A stretch of 64,000 bases of DNA, taken from contig CAVZCK010000016.1 in the NCBI GenBank assembly GCA_963773735.1, positions 62,001 to 126,000 on the forward strand. Reading direction: 5' to 3'. Positions 18,923 to 28,410 of the stretch are shown piece by piece (positions within the stretch are counted from its first letter, which is position 1; each line of letters starts with the position of its first letter). A model generated the notes under the pieces. It had not been told where the DNA came from, searched no databases, and saw only the letters and a list, made by a program, of their open reading frames with translations. A program made the position numbers and the translations under genes. Source of the DNA: CAVZCK01 sp963773735. GTDB taxonomy: Bacteria; Pseudomonadota; Alphaproteobacteria; Rhizobiales; Rhodomicrobiaceae.

Positions 18923-19792
18923 ATGAAGATCGATTCAAAGGAATTTCGGGTACCGGAAGGAGACGAGGTCAACCTGAAAAAATGGCCGACGATGATCGAT
19001 CCTGCATACAAGTCGCAGGAACACTATCGAGAACAATTGGACAAGCAAGTTGCCCGACTGAGCTCGCTCCAGGAGCTGCTCTATGCATCCAACCGCTACG
19101 CCGTTCTGCTGATCTTTCAGGGAATGGATACGGCCGGAAAAGACGGCGTCATCAAGCATGTGATGTCCGGGGTCAATCCACAAGGCTGCCAAGTCTTCAG
19201 CTTCAAACATCCCAGCCCCGCCGAATTGCAACACGACTTTCTCTGGCGCAGCACTCGTGACCTACCGGAGCGCGGGCGCATCGGCATCTTCAACCGATCC
19301 TATTACGAGGAGGTGCTGATCGTCCGCGTGCACCCCGAAATCTTCCGCAGCGAAGGGGTGCCGGACGTGCCGCACAATGACAAGACGGTCTGGCACGACC
19401 GGTATCGTTCGATTGCGAATTTGGAGAGACATCTCCATGACAACGGAACCCGCATCGTGAAATTCTTCCTCCACCTCTCCAAGGAGGAGCAGCGAAAGCG
19501 CTTCCTTCGACGCATCGACGAGCCGGAAAAGAACTGGAAATTCAGCCTCGCGGACATTGAGGAGAGGAAATTCTGGAAGCAATATATGAAGGCGTATGAG
19601 GACTGCCTCAGTGCGACCAGCACGCGGGACACGCCCTGGTATGTCGTTCCAGCCGACGACAAGGAGAACGCGCGGCTGATTATATCCCAAATTGTCCTCG
19701 ATACGCTCGAAGGACTGGAAATGAGCTATCCGATAACGAGCGCGGAGCGCCGGCGCGAATTGCAGTCGTTCCGTGAACGGCTTGCGAAGTGA
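18923..19792 (+). CDS. ppk2: polyphosphate kinase 2 family protein
   Basis: A 289-residue PPK2-family enzyme. The Walker A segment is LLIFQGMDTAGKDGVIKHV and a typical Walker B/lid region follows (RIGIFNRSYYEEVLIVRVH, then FFLHLSKEEQRKRFL). PPK2 enzymes transfer phosphate between polyphosphate and nucleoside mono- or diphosphates. I chose the ATG at 18923 because AAAGG at 18912-18916 is correctly spaced; upstream ATGs at 18893 and 18917 are less well placed. It lies downstream of the proton ATPase, an association that may reflect energy or pH stress. Confidence 0.92.
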   Translation: MKIDSKEFRVPEGDEVNLKKWPTMIDPAYKSQEHYREQLDKQVARLSSLQELLYASNRYAVLLIFQGMDTAGKDGVIKHVMSGVNPQGCQVFSFKHPSPAELQHDFLWRSTRDLPERGRIGIFNRSYYEEVLIVRVHPEIFRSEGVPDVPHNDKTVWHDRYRSIANLERHLHDNGTRIVKFFLHLSKEEQRKRFLRRIDEPEKNWKFSLADIEERKFWKQYMKAYEDCLSATSTRDTPWYVVPADDKENARLIISQIVLDTLEGLEMSYPITSAERRRELQSFRERLAK

Positions 19793-19831
19793 GTGCGCTA
19801 GCGCAAGGAGATCGTCACCGAGCAGGTGACC

Positions 19832-19967
19832 ATGTATACCAATATCCTGATACCAACGGACGGATCGGAGCTGGCGGGGACGCTGTCGAGGACGGGGTAT
19901 CGCGCTGGCCAGGTGGATTGGCACCAAAACCGCTGTGCTGACGATCTTGCCGCCATTTCACACGTAA
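19832..19967 (+). pseudogene. universal stress protein remnant
   Basis: The reading frame opens MYTNILIPTDGSELAG, the standard start of a UspA-type protein, and continues in other frames as AVEDGV and ALARWIGTKTAVLTILPPFHT before a stop. Two shifts here are of the deletion type, and roughly the last two thirds of the family are absent. Unlike the other broken genes in this window, this looks like a truly decayed copy. Confidence 0.7.
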
Positions 19968-20032
19968 CATAACCTCGCCTCCCGCCAGACGGCTGACTTG
20001 CGTCATCAAGGAGCGTAACAGGGGACGTTCGA

Positions 20033-20203
20033 ATGGATATCTTTCAGAACGTGGCCATCGTGGCGGTCGCCGCCACAGCCTTTTGGGCCTATATGAAATT
20101 GAAGACAAGCCTGGAATTCCTCGAGCATGAGGTCCGCTGGTTGCGGCAAGAGCTGGAGTCCTTGAAGCCGACTGAAATCAGGTCGGCTTACGATCAGAAA
20201 TGA
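20033..20203 (+). CDS. small single-pass membrane protein
   Basis: A 56-residue frame starting MDIFQNVAIVAVAATAFWAY, preceded by GGGGA at a suitable distance. One N-terminal hydrophobic helix (about residues 6-20) is followed by a charged, probably coiled segment (EFLEHEVRWLRQELESLKP). The amphipathic pattern and ribosome binding site favour a real gene. I do not recognise a family. Confidence 0.55.
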   Translation: MDIFQNVAIVAVAATAFWAYMKLKTSLEFLEHEVRWLRQELESLKPTEIRSAYDQK

Positions 20204-20433
20204 TCCGCGTGGTTCATCTTGGTTGGCGCAGGCGGAGCAAGCACGCTGTACGTCTCAGCTTACACCGAATTCCATTTGGCCCAATTCTCGGGACCCAACG
20301 CACAGTCGGAGATTCTGACGAAGGCGGTTCCTTCTCACCGATCGAGCGCGGCAGAGCTGTGCGCCCGGAATATCAGCCATGACCGCGTGCGGATGCGCTT
20401 GTTTCATCCCGACAATTCCGCATTTGTCTCACC

Positions 20434-21027
20434 ATGATCAACGCAATTTTGCCAATCACCTTGTTCGGCCTCGCCGCCGCGGGCACGCCTGGTCCGAACA
20501 ACATCATGCTGACGGCCTCGGGCTCGGCTTTCGGCTTCCGGCGCTCGGTCCCGCATATCGCAGGCATCATCGTCGGATTTCCGCTGATGTTTCTCGCCGT
20601 CGGCCTCGGCCTTGGTGAGCTTCTCATGCGTCTGCCGCATGTGCATCTGGCGCTGAAATACGCAGGCGCCGCCTATCTGCTTTACCTCGCCTGGCGCATT
20701 GCCCAAAGCGGGCGGCCGGACTCTGGCGAGGCGGGCGGACGGCCGCTGACCTTTTTTGAAGCCGCGGCATTTCAATGGGTGAACCCGAAAGCCTGGATGA
20801 TCGCCATCAGCGCAATCCCGGCCTTTACCACCATCGGCGGCAATTATTACGCCGAACTCCTGCTGATGGGCGCAATCTTCGCCTTCGTCACCGTTCCGAG
20901 CTGCTCGGTCTGGTGCTTGTTCGGCGTCGGCATCCGCCGGCTCATCCGGTCACCGGAGACGGCGCGGATCGTCAATCTCGGATTGGCGGCGCTGGTTGCG
21001 CTCTCGATCGGCCTGCTCTTCGTCTGA
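20434..21027 (+). CDS. LysE/RhtB family amino-acid exporter
   Basis: The 197-residue membrane protein carries the family motif GTPGPNNIMLTASG near the N-terminus and FQWVNPKAWMIAI in the middle, with about six membrane segments. LysE-type carriers export amino acids or related metabolites using the proton gradient. It is convergent with the aminotransferase, two bases apart, which may indicate related amino-acid metabolism but gives no specific substrate. Confidence 0.9.
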   Translation: MINAILPITLFGLAAAGTPGPNNIMLTASGSAFGFRRSVPHIAGIIVGFPLMFLAVGLGLGELLMRLPHVHLALKYAGAAYLLYLAWRIAQSGRPDSGEAGGRPLTFFEAAAFQWVNPKAWMIAISAIPAFTTIGGNYYAELLLMGAIFAFVTVPSCSVWCLFGVGIRRLIRSPETARIVNLGLAALVALSIGLLFV

Positions 21028-21029
21028 AG

Positions 21030-22425
21030 TCATGCGGCTTGGCGAAGCTTTGCGCTGTTGACCCAGGCCTCGGCTTTCTTCAGCGCCAGCTCAAGACTGT
21101 CGAAAAGCGCATTGACCTCGCCGCCTTGAATGATGAGCGGCGGGCAGATCGCAATCGTGTCCGCGAGCGCGCGCACGATCAGGCCTTCCTCCTCGCAGAA
21201 TTTGGCAATCCGCGCAGCGACGGCTTGCCGTGCCGGGAATGGGCGCTTTGTCTCCTTATCCGCGACAATCTCGAGCCCGGCAATCAAGCCGACACCGCGA
21301 ACCTCGCCTACCAGCGAATGCGAGGCGAGCGCTTGAAGACGCGTTTCGAAGATCGGCGCGACCGAGCGGACATGGCCGGGGATATCGTCGCGCAGATAGA
21401 TTTCGACCGCCTTGCTGCCGATCGCCGAGGACACGGGATGGCCGGAATAGGTAAAGCCGTGTGCGAAAATGCCGATCTTGCGGCTCTCGTCCAGCATCGC
21501 CTGATACATCTCGTCCGGCACCGTCATCGCACCGAGCGGCGCATAGGCCGAGGTCAGGCCTTTGGCCATGGAGATTGTGTCCGGCCGGATGTTGTAGGTT
21601 TCGGAGCCGAACATCTGTCCGGTCCGTCCGAAGCCGCAAATGACCTCGTCGACGATCAACAGAATGTCGTATCTGTCGAGCACCTCCTGAATTTTGTCGA
21701 AATAGCCTTTCGGCGGCACGATGACCCCGCCTGCACCCATCACCGGCTCGGCGATGAACGCTGCAACCGTGTCCGGCCCTTCGAGCTGGATCATGTCGTC
21801 GAGCTCTCGGGCCAGACGCGCCGAAAACGCCTCCTCCGTCTCGGACGGCAGCGCCTCGCGGTAGTAATGCGGGCAGGTCAGGTGCCGGACCCAGGTGAAA
21901 GGCAGATCGAAATCGAGATGATTGTTCGGCAGGCCGGTTAAGCTCGCCGAGGCGAGCGTCACACCGTGATAGGCGCGCTTGCGCGACAGGATCTTCTTCT
22001 TTTTCGTCTTGCCGCGCGCATTATTGTAGTACCAGGCCAGCTTGATCTGCGTGTCGTTCGCCTCCGAACCCGAGGAGGTAAAAAAGATCTTGGACGCCGG
22101 CGCCGGCGAGATTTCCTTCAGCTTTTCAGCGAGCTCGATCGCCGGATCATGGCTTTTTCCGCCAAACAGATGGCCCGAGGCCAGTGTTGCGAGCTGTTTC
22201 GCGCCCGCCTCGATCAGCTCCTCGTTTCCATAACCGAGCGAGGTGCACCAGAGCCCAGCCATGCCCTCGATATAGGGTTTTCCAGTCGAATCATAGACAT
22301 AGATGCCCTTGCCCGAACTCGATGATGAGCGGACCCGTCTCGCGGAATGCCGCGAGATTGGTGTAGGGGTGAATCAGGGTTTCTATGTCTCGCGCGAGCG
22401 CATTTGCGCTAACCGTCATGATCAT
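21030..22425 (-). CDS. class III (omega-type) aminotransferase (frameshifted near N-terminus)
   Basis: The gene encodes about 464 residues of the PLP-dependent class III family. The lysine that binds PLP lies in TISMAKGLTSAYAPLGA, and the aspartate that holds the cofactor nitrogen in LLIVDEVICGFGRTG. One +1 shift near 22310 separates the first 40 residues (HPYTNLAAFRETGPLII) from the body that begins IYVYDSTGKPYIEGMAG. ATGs at 22425 and 22419 are both possible starts. The family transfers amino groups from omega-amines, beta-alanine or similar compounds to pyruvate or 2-oxoglutarate. Confidence 0.88.
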
Positions 22426-22553
22426 GTGACCTTGTCGTTGAGCTTCACTGAGGGCTTCACTTCATATGTGGAGCGGCCGGATTTGCGCCAGCCTGGCGTT
22501 TGATCTTTTTAAGATAGGAATGTTAAAGTCGCCCTCAATTCGGAGCCTAAGCC

Positions 22554-23616
22554 TTGCGATATTATCTTCATGAGTCGCGAAAAGCCGTGTGGAGCCTGAG
22601 GGTCGCTCTGCTGTTTCTGCTGTTGTTCGCGGTCACCTTCGGATTCCATCGCATGGGACAGCTGCCAACCCCCGTCGCCATGAAGCTGTTCGGCGTGACG
22701 ATTGTGGGCGCGGTCATCGCTGTCGGGCTTGGCCTGGCCTCTCTCGGCGGCATCTGGCGCGAAGGGTTTACTGGCGCCGCCAAGGCGATCGTCGGAGTCG
22801 TGCTTGGCATGGTCATGCTTGCGGGTCCCTTGTGGTCGCTTCCCAATCTTCTCACCTTGCCGCGCCTTCACGAGGTCTCCACAGACATTCAAAGCCCGCC
22901 GCCGTTCAACAAGATCGCGGCCCTGCGCAAGGGCGATGGCGTAAATTCCCCGGAGTTTGAGCGCGATACCGCGCAGCTTCAGGTCAAAGCCTATCCGGAC
23001 ATCAAGCCGCTGTCCGTCTCCCGGCCGACCGGTGACGCCTACAGCGCGGTGCGCGACGCGGTCAAGACGCTGAACTGGCGCATCGTCGCGGAAAATCCGC
23101 CGGCGAGCGGCAAGGCCCGGCACGATCGAGGCGACCAACCGGTCTTTGATTTTCGGCTTCACCGATGACATGGCCATCCGCGTCTCAAGCATCCGCAATG
23201 GCGCGCGAGTCGACGTGCGGTCCTCAGCCAGGAACGGGGAGCACGACCTCGGCCGCAACGCGGAGCATGTGCGTGAGCTGTTCTCCGAGGTTAAGACTTG
23301 CCTCAGCGAGATCGACAAGAATGAGGCCATGGAAAAAGCCGTGGCCCTGCGCGAGCTGCGTCTGAAGAAGGCCATGGAGAAGAAAGAGCAGGAGCGCATC
23401 CTTGCGGAGCGCGAGGAGCGCAAGCGCCAGCTGCGCGAAGCCGCTCTCAAGCGCGAGCGTCAGATATCCAGTAGCGGGAGTCCAGACCAAGCTCAGGCGC
23501 AGCCGACACCTTCCCAACCTCAATCAGGCGCTCAAGATGCGCAAGGATCGAATAAGCAGCAGCGCGGTGCAAGGAAGACGCTAAGCCTTCGTAGATTCTG
23601 GGAAGAATTGAATTGA
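22554..23616 (+). CDS. DUF1499 family protein with coiled C-terminal tail (frameshifted)
   Basis: Removing one base near 23120 gives a 353-residue protein. Residues 15-110 hold about three membrane segments, followed by a DUF1499 domain (RPTGDAYSAVRDAVKTLNW and IEATNRSLIFGFTDDMAIRV). Then comes a highly charged, lysine/glutamate/arginine-rich helix and a glutamine/serine-rich tail. The start is a TTG at 22554 with GGAG eight bases upstream. The last 170 bases overlap the convergent hydrolase gene in antisense. Function is unknown. Confidence 0.75.
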
Positions 23617-24385
23617 TAGTGTCGACGCCCTCCCGCAAGCAGTCGAGGATTTGCGTCTCCCGCCAGCGCCGGTGCATGATGAAGGCCTTGACCAGCCTCG
23701 GCGCCTGGGTTACCCGGCCGCCATGGCCGGGGAAATAGACGGTTTCCGACCGCTGCAGTAAAGTCTCAAGCGAGGCGATGTAGTCGCCCATATGCCCTTC
23801 AGGCGGCGCCACGACGGTCGTGTTCCAGCCCATGACGTGGTCACCCGATAGCAGGGTTTCGCCATCATTGAGGGCAAAGCAGAGATGGTCCGGCGCATGA
23901 CCGGGCGTGAAGATCGCCTCCAGCTCCCAGTCGCCGCCCGTGACGCGATCGCCGCCTCTAAGCGCCCGGTCGGGAGCGAAATCCGCATCAAGAAACGACT
24001 CGCTCGATGGATCGAGCTTAACCGCCGCCCGCTCGGCCCCGTTCGACCCGTAGCCCAGCACCTCCGCACCGGTCAGCTCGGCGAATTTGGCCAAGCCGGC
24101 ACAATGGTCCTTATGCGTATGCGTCAGGAAAATATGCGAGGCACGCTCGCCCCGCTTGGCGAGTTCCGACAGCAGCGCGTCCAGATGGGCATCGTCATCC
24201 GGCCCTGGGTCGATCACCGCGACTTGGCCGGTCCCGACGATATAGGTGTTCGTGCCTTTGAAGGTCATCGGGCTGGGATTATTGGCGACGAGCCTGCGCA
24301 GCCCTGGGGCGACGCCTTCGGCGACACCCGGCGTGAATTCGAATTCGCGCGAAAAGGGCAGGACGACATCCATCTTCAGCTCCAA
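23447..24385 (-). CDS. metallo-beta-lactamase-fold hydrolase
   Basis: A 312-residue protein of the LACTB2/glyoxalase II-like branch. The zinc motif is THTHKDHCAGL, with further ligands in FTPGHAPDHLCF and LLSGDHVMGWNTT, and a C-terminal winged-helix-like region (RRWRETQILDCLREG). Members hydrolyse thioesters, RNA or other substrates; the exact one cannot be told. The 3' end overlaps the DUF1499 gene by 170 bases. It lies immediately downstream of an XRE-cupin regulator on the same strand. Confidence 0.9.
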   Translation of the reverse strand: MELKMDVVLPFSREFEFTPGVAEGVAPGLRRLVANNPSPMTFKGTNTYIVGTGQVAVIDPGPDDDAHLDALLSELAKRGERASHIFLTHTHKDHCAGLAKFAELTGAEVLGYGSNGAERAAVKLDPSSESFLDADFAPDRALRGGDRVTGGDWELEAIFTPGHAPDHLCFALNDGETLLSGDHVMGWNTTVVAPPEGHMGDYIASLETLLQRSETVYFPGHGGRVTQAPRLVKAFIMHRRWRETQILDCLREGVDTINSILPRIYEGLASSLHRAAAYSILAHLERLIEVGKVSAAPELGLDSRYWISDARA

Positions 24386-24426
24386 TCAGCAAGGCGTTGC
24401 GAGCAGCCCGCAGCCTGGGCGCTTCG

Positions 24427-25059
24427 TCATGCGGCGCCGCGATCGAGCGACTGCCCCGCCGCGGCGACCGGCCCGAGCAGATTGACCATGATCGCGCTTG
24501 CAAGAACACTGCCATTATTGACGATCCGGTGCGGACGATCGCCCGCATAGCGCGCCGTCTCTCCGGCGGCAAGGGCGAATTCCTCCCCTCCAGATGTCAC
24601 CGAAACCGATCCGGTCAAGAGCGTCAGATTCTCCACCGATCCGGCCGGATGCGGCTCGGATTCCAGCACGCCGCCGGGCTCCGCCTCGAAATGATACCAT
24701 TGCACCAGCTCGATCGTCCTGATCCAGCCGATGATGCGAAGCCGGCAGCGGCCGTCGTCGCTGATCAGCAGCGGCGTGCCCGAGGGGCCGAGCTTCTCGA
24801 TCAGGGCCGGGGCATCCTCGCCGCGCAGGATCTGATCGATCGGCGCATTCAGCGCGCGGGCGAGCTTATAGAGCGTGCCCAGCGTGGGGTTGGTTTCATT
24901 TTTCTCGATCTGCGAAATGATCGATTTCGCCACGCCCGATTGCTCCGACAGATCGCCGAGCGAATAATTGTAAGCCCGCCGAAGCCGGTTGATGGTCTTG
25001 CCGAGCTTCGCCGTGACTTCCGGCGGCTCGCTCGTGGGCGCTCCCTTTCTCATTGACAT
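24427..25059 (-). CDS. XRE family regulator with C-terminal cupin domain
   Basis: The 210-residue product has a helix-turn-helix (about 22-75, including LGDLSEQSGVAKSIISQIEK) and a cupin ligand-binding domain (about 130-200, with VENLLTLLTGSVSVTSGGEE). It faces the sulfite reductase operon across a 304-base region holding an inverted repeat 28 bases before its own start. I infer that it controls itself and perhaps the sulfite reductase genes in response to a small metabolite, and that it may be co-transcribed with the hydrolase downstream. Confidence 0.9.
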   Translation of the reverse strand: MSMRKGAPTSEPPEVTAKLGKTINRLRRAYNYSLGDLSEQSGVAKSIISQIEKNETNPTLGTLYKLARALNAPIDQILRGEDAPALIEKLGPSGTPLLISDDGRCRLRIIGWIRTIELVQWYHFEAEPGGVLESEPHPAGSVENLTLLTGSVSVTSGGEEFALAAGETARYAGDRPHRIVNNGSVLASAIMVNLLGPVAAAGQSLDRGAA

Positions 25060-25363
25060 TTTTGTGCAGTGACCTCATTTTCAGATCGTTCTATAAAACG
25101 AACGATTGTAGCAATTGCACCAGCTTCTATTGTGGCAAAATCCGGCGATACGGGCCTTAAATCGGCAGCCTGAAGCGCAGGATGCCGTGACGATAGCCCC
25201 TAAAAGGCGGTTGCAAGGGTAGGATTTTATCATCTGTGTTCGTTTTTGAAAACACAATTCGGCGGAAACGCCACCGGATGGTAAGCGATTGCGCGGTCCG
25301 GCCGAACGATTGTCGCAAGGGCGCTGGCGCTGATGGCGCACACAGTTCGAGATGGAGATGATC
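25060..25363. promoter_or_regulatory. divergent control region with inverted repeat
   Basis: The sequence CGTTCTATAAAACGAACG (25087-25104) is a perfect 5-bp inverted repeat with an 8-base AT-rich spacer, placed as an operator for the adjacent XRE-cupin gene. Its right part, AAAACGAAC, recurs inverted as GTTCGTTTT at 25238-25246, nearer the sulfite reductase operon. No gene is visible in this stretch. Confidence 0.5.
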
Positions 25364-25720
25364 ATGGCCAAGGCCTTTGCACTCAACATCGTGACCGCAA
25401 ATCACCTGCTGGAGGGGAATTCCATCTTCCTCGGCGAGAACGGCTGGACCACCGACCATCATGCGGCCAGGCTGGCGAACGGCCCGGATGAGGCGGCGGC
25501 GCTCGAAGCGCTCGGCCGCGCCGATGAGGACGCCAATAAGGTCGTCGGCGTCTATCTGGTCGCCGTCGAGCTTGACGGCGGCGGCCGGGCCGAGCCGGTC
25601 CACTATCGCGAGAAGCTGCGCGTCCGCGCCCGGCCGTCCTTCTGGCCGGATGGCGCGAAGGCCCGGCCGAAAGGCGCCCGCGCCGGCAGCTCGGAGGAAG
25701 CCCGTCATGTATCGCTATGA
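25364..25720 (+). CDS. DUF2849 domain protein of the sulfite reductase operon
   Basis: A 118-residue protein starting MAKAFALNIVTANHLLEGN, with GENGWTTDHHAARLA typical of DUF2849. In Hyphomicrobiales this small protein commonly precedes the nitrite/sulfite reductase gene; its role is unknown. The ATG at 25364 has GGAG six bases upstream. The stop overlaps the reductase start by 14 bases, implying coupled translation. Confidence 0.85.
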   Translation: MAKAFALNIVTANHLLEGNSIFLGENGWTTDHHAARLANGPDEAAALEALGRADEDANKVVGVYLVAVELDGGGRAEPVHYREKLRVRARPSFWPDGAKARPKGARAGSSEEARHVSL

Positions 25721-27365
25721 CGATTTCGACCGCCAGTTCGTGCGCGAGCGGGTGGCGCAGTTCCGCGGCCAGGTCGAGCGGCGGCTGTCCGGCGCGCTGA
25801 ACGAGGAAGAGTTCCGCCCGCTGCGGCTAATGAACGGGCTCTATCTTCAGCTCCATGCCTATATGCTGCGCGTGGCCATCCCCTACGGCACGCTGTCCTC
25901 GCGGCAGATGCGCCGGCTCGCCGACATCGCCGAGACCTACGACAAGGGCTATGGCCATTTCACCACCCGCCAGAATATCCAGTTCAACTGGCCGAAACTG
26001 AAGGACGTGCCCGACATTCTGGACGAGCTGGCCGAGGTCGAGATGCACGCCATCCAGACCTCGGGCAACTGCATCCGCAATGTCACCGCCGATCCCTATG
26101 GCGGCGTGGCGGCCGACGAGATCGCCGATCCGCGCGCGACCTGCGAGCTTCTCGGCAGTGGTCGAGCAACCACCCGGAATTTTCGTTCCTGCCGCGCAAA
26201 TTCAAGATCGCGGTGACCGGCGCGCGCGCCGATCGCGCCCTGATCAAGTTTCACGATATCGGCCTGCGGATCGTGACAGAACGGCGAAGGCGAGCTCGGC
26301 TATCAGGTCTGGGCCGGCGGCGGTCTCGGCCGTACGCCGATGATCGGCATCAAGGTGCGCGACTTCGTGCCCGCGGCCGATCTCCTGCGCTATGTCGAGG
26401 CGATCATGCGCGTCTATAACGCCGAAGGGCGGCGGGACAACAAATACAAGGCGCGGATCAAGATCCTCGTGCATGAGAAGGGCGGCGAGGAATTTCGCGC
26501 GGCCGTCGAGCAGGAATTTTCGCGCATCCCGCCGGACGGCGAGGCGCCGGTCGAGAAGGAGCTGCGCCGGATCGCGGCGTTTTTCACCCCGCCGAGCTAC
26601 GAGGCGCTTGCCGAGGCCGGCGAAGCGCTGGCGCAGGCGACACGGTCGAGCCGCGATTTCGCCCGATGGGTGCGGACCAACACCCGCAAGCACAAGGCGC
26701 CGGGCTATGCGATCGCCATCGTCTCGTTGAAGCCAGGCCGGCGGCGTGCCGGGCGATGCCGCGGCCGAGCAGATGCGCGCTCTCGCCGACGCCGCCGACA
26801 AATACAGCCTCGGCGAGCTGCGCGTTTCGGCCGAGCAGAACATCGTCCTGCCATACGTCAAGAAGGCCGAGCTTTTCGGCCTGTGGCAGGATCTCGCCGA
26901 GGCCGAGTCTTGGCTGGGCGAATGCCGAGATGATCTCCGACGTCGTCTCCTGCCCCGGCCTCGACTATTGCACCCTGGCGACGGCGCGCTCCATCCCCAT
27001 CGCCCAGGAGATCAGCGAGCGTTTCGCCGATGCCGCGCTGCAGGAGAAGATCGGCCCAGTGCGCATCAAGATTTCCGGCTGCATCAATGCCTGCGGCCAT
27101 CATCATGTCGGCGATATCGGCATTCTCGGCCTGGAGAAGACCGGCGCCGAAGCCTATCAGATCACGCTCGGCGGCGACCCGACCGACACGGCCGCCATCG
27201 GCGAGCGCTCGGGGCCGGGCTTTCCGGCAGACGGCGTCGCCGACGCCATCGAGCGGCTCATCCATTTCTATCTGGGCCGGCGCGCAGGAGGGCGAGACCT
27301 TCAGACAGACCTATCGGCGCCTCGGCCATGACGTGATGAAGGAGGCGCTTTATGCCGCTCATTAG
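25707..27365 (+). CDS. cysI: assimilatory sulfite (nitrite/sulfite) reductase hemoprotein (five frameshifts)
   Basis: The reading frame is broken five times (one deletion-type near 26157, then +1 near 26281, 26730, 26912 and 27288), but the pieces give a continuous 551-residue sulfite reductase. Motifs are HFTTRQNIQFNWPKL, TSGNCIRNVTADPYGGV, FLPRKFKIAVTGA, GGGLGRTPMIGIKVRDFVP and the siroheme/iron-sulfur cysteines in SCPGLDYC and SGCINACGHHHVGD. The enzyme reduces sulfite to sulfide for cysteine synthesis. It lies between DUF2849 and DUF934 genes, the usual Hyphomicrobiales order. Conservation between breaks suggests consensus errors. Confidence 0.85.
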
Positions 27366-27855
27366 GGACGGCCGCTTCGCCGCCGACGATTGGCTGCGGC
27401 GGGAAGCCCGGCGCCGATTTGCCCGCGGGCGCGAAGCTGATCCTGCCGCTTCGATCGGCTGACGGCCGAGGCGGAGGCTCTCGCCAAGGCGGGCCACGCG
27501 CTTGGCGTCGAAATCACCAACGACACCGATCCCGGATGCGCTGACACCCTGGTTCGGCCGGGTCGAGCTGATCTCGGTGCTGTTCCCGAAATCGGCGGAC
27601 GGACGCGGCTTCTCCATGGCGACACGGCTGCGCCGGCTCGGCTTCGACGGCGAGCTGCGCGCCACCGGCCATCTGATCGCCGACCAATATGCGCTGGCGC
27701 GAAGCTGCGGCTTCGACACCGTCGAGATCTCCGAGGCGCAGGCGGCCCGCCAGCCCGAGGCGCATTGGCTCGAAGCCGAGCGCGCCATGAGCCTTGCCTA
27801 TCAGCGCGGCTATGGCCGCATGCGCAGCATCCTGAGCGCTCGCTGGGCCGGGTGA
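27352..27855 (+). CDS. DUF934 protein of the sulfite reductase operon (three frameshifts)
   Basis: With three extra bases removed (near 27410, 27452 and 27532) this gives 166 residues of the DUF934 family, which is routinely encoded next to sulfite reductase. Conserved segments include ALGVEITNDTD, ISVLFPKSADGRGFSMATRL and ATGHLIADQYALARSCGFD. It overlaps the cysI stop by 14 bases. The family is thought to assist sulfite reduction but no mechanism is certain. No cysH gene follows; a repeat cluster does. Confidence 0.8.
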
Positions 27856-28410
27856 CCGCCCCTCCCTCGTCATCCCGTGCGCGATGCAGCACGCCGGTGG
27901 CGCATCGCAGACACGGGATCGCAACATGCGATTCCGGATCAGCAGCATAACCCTCAGTCGCTGCGATGACTTCGGGGCCGTTCATGCGGCAGGCAATCGT
28001 GCCGTGAACAGCCCCCTCACCCGGCTTCGGTCCTGACAGACCTCGCCGCCCTCTCCCGCGAGGGGAGAGGGCCATGCCCGTCGCATTCAGGTACGGCGGC
28101 TTCCCCACCCTCAGATTGCCCTCTCCCCTCGCGGGAGAGGGCGACCGCGAAGCGGTCGGGTGAGGGGGCTTAGCGCGGGATCGGATGAGATGGAATTGAT
28201 TGCCGCAAGCTCGGACGAATTTCCCGCGAAAGCGGGGACCCAGTACTCCGCGGACTTAGTAGTTTACTGGATGCCCGCTTCTGCGGGCATTTCGAATAAT
28301 TTGTTTCCATCTCAGCTGATCCGGCTCTAGCGCCCCCGCAGCCAGCCGAGGAACCCGCCTTTGCCTCCCCGGCTGGCGGGCGCTGCCGTGGCCGGGGCAC
28401 CCGACGCACG
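27856..28410. repeat. intergenic cluster of three palindromic repeat types
   Basis: No gene is visible in this 555-base gap, which instead holds three kinds of dispersed repeat. A long dyad spans 27874-27917 (CCCGTGCGCGATGC against GCATCGC...CACGGG). Two inverted copies of the CCCTCTCCC/GGGAGAGGG element lie at 28011-28071 and 28119-28169, the same family as near 2.8 kb. A third pair of hairpins (28222-28242, CCCGC/GCGGG; 28267-28290, GCCCGC/GCGGGC) follows. Such clusters are common in Hyphomicrobiales genomes and often separate convergent genes. Confidence 0.75.
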
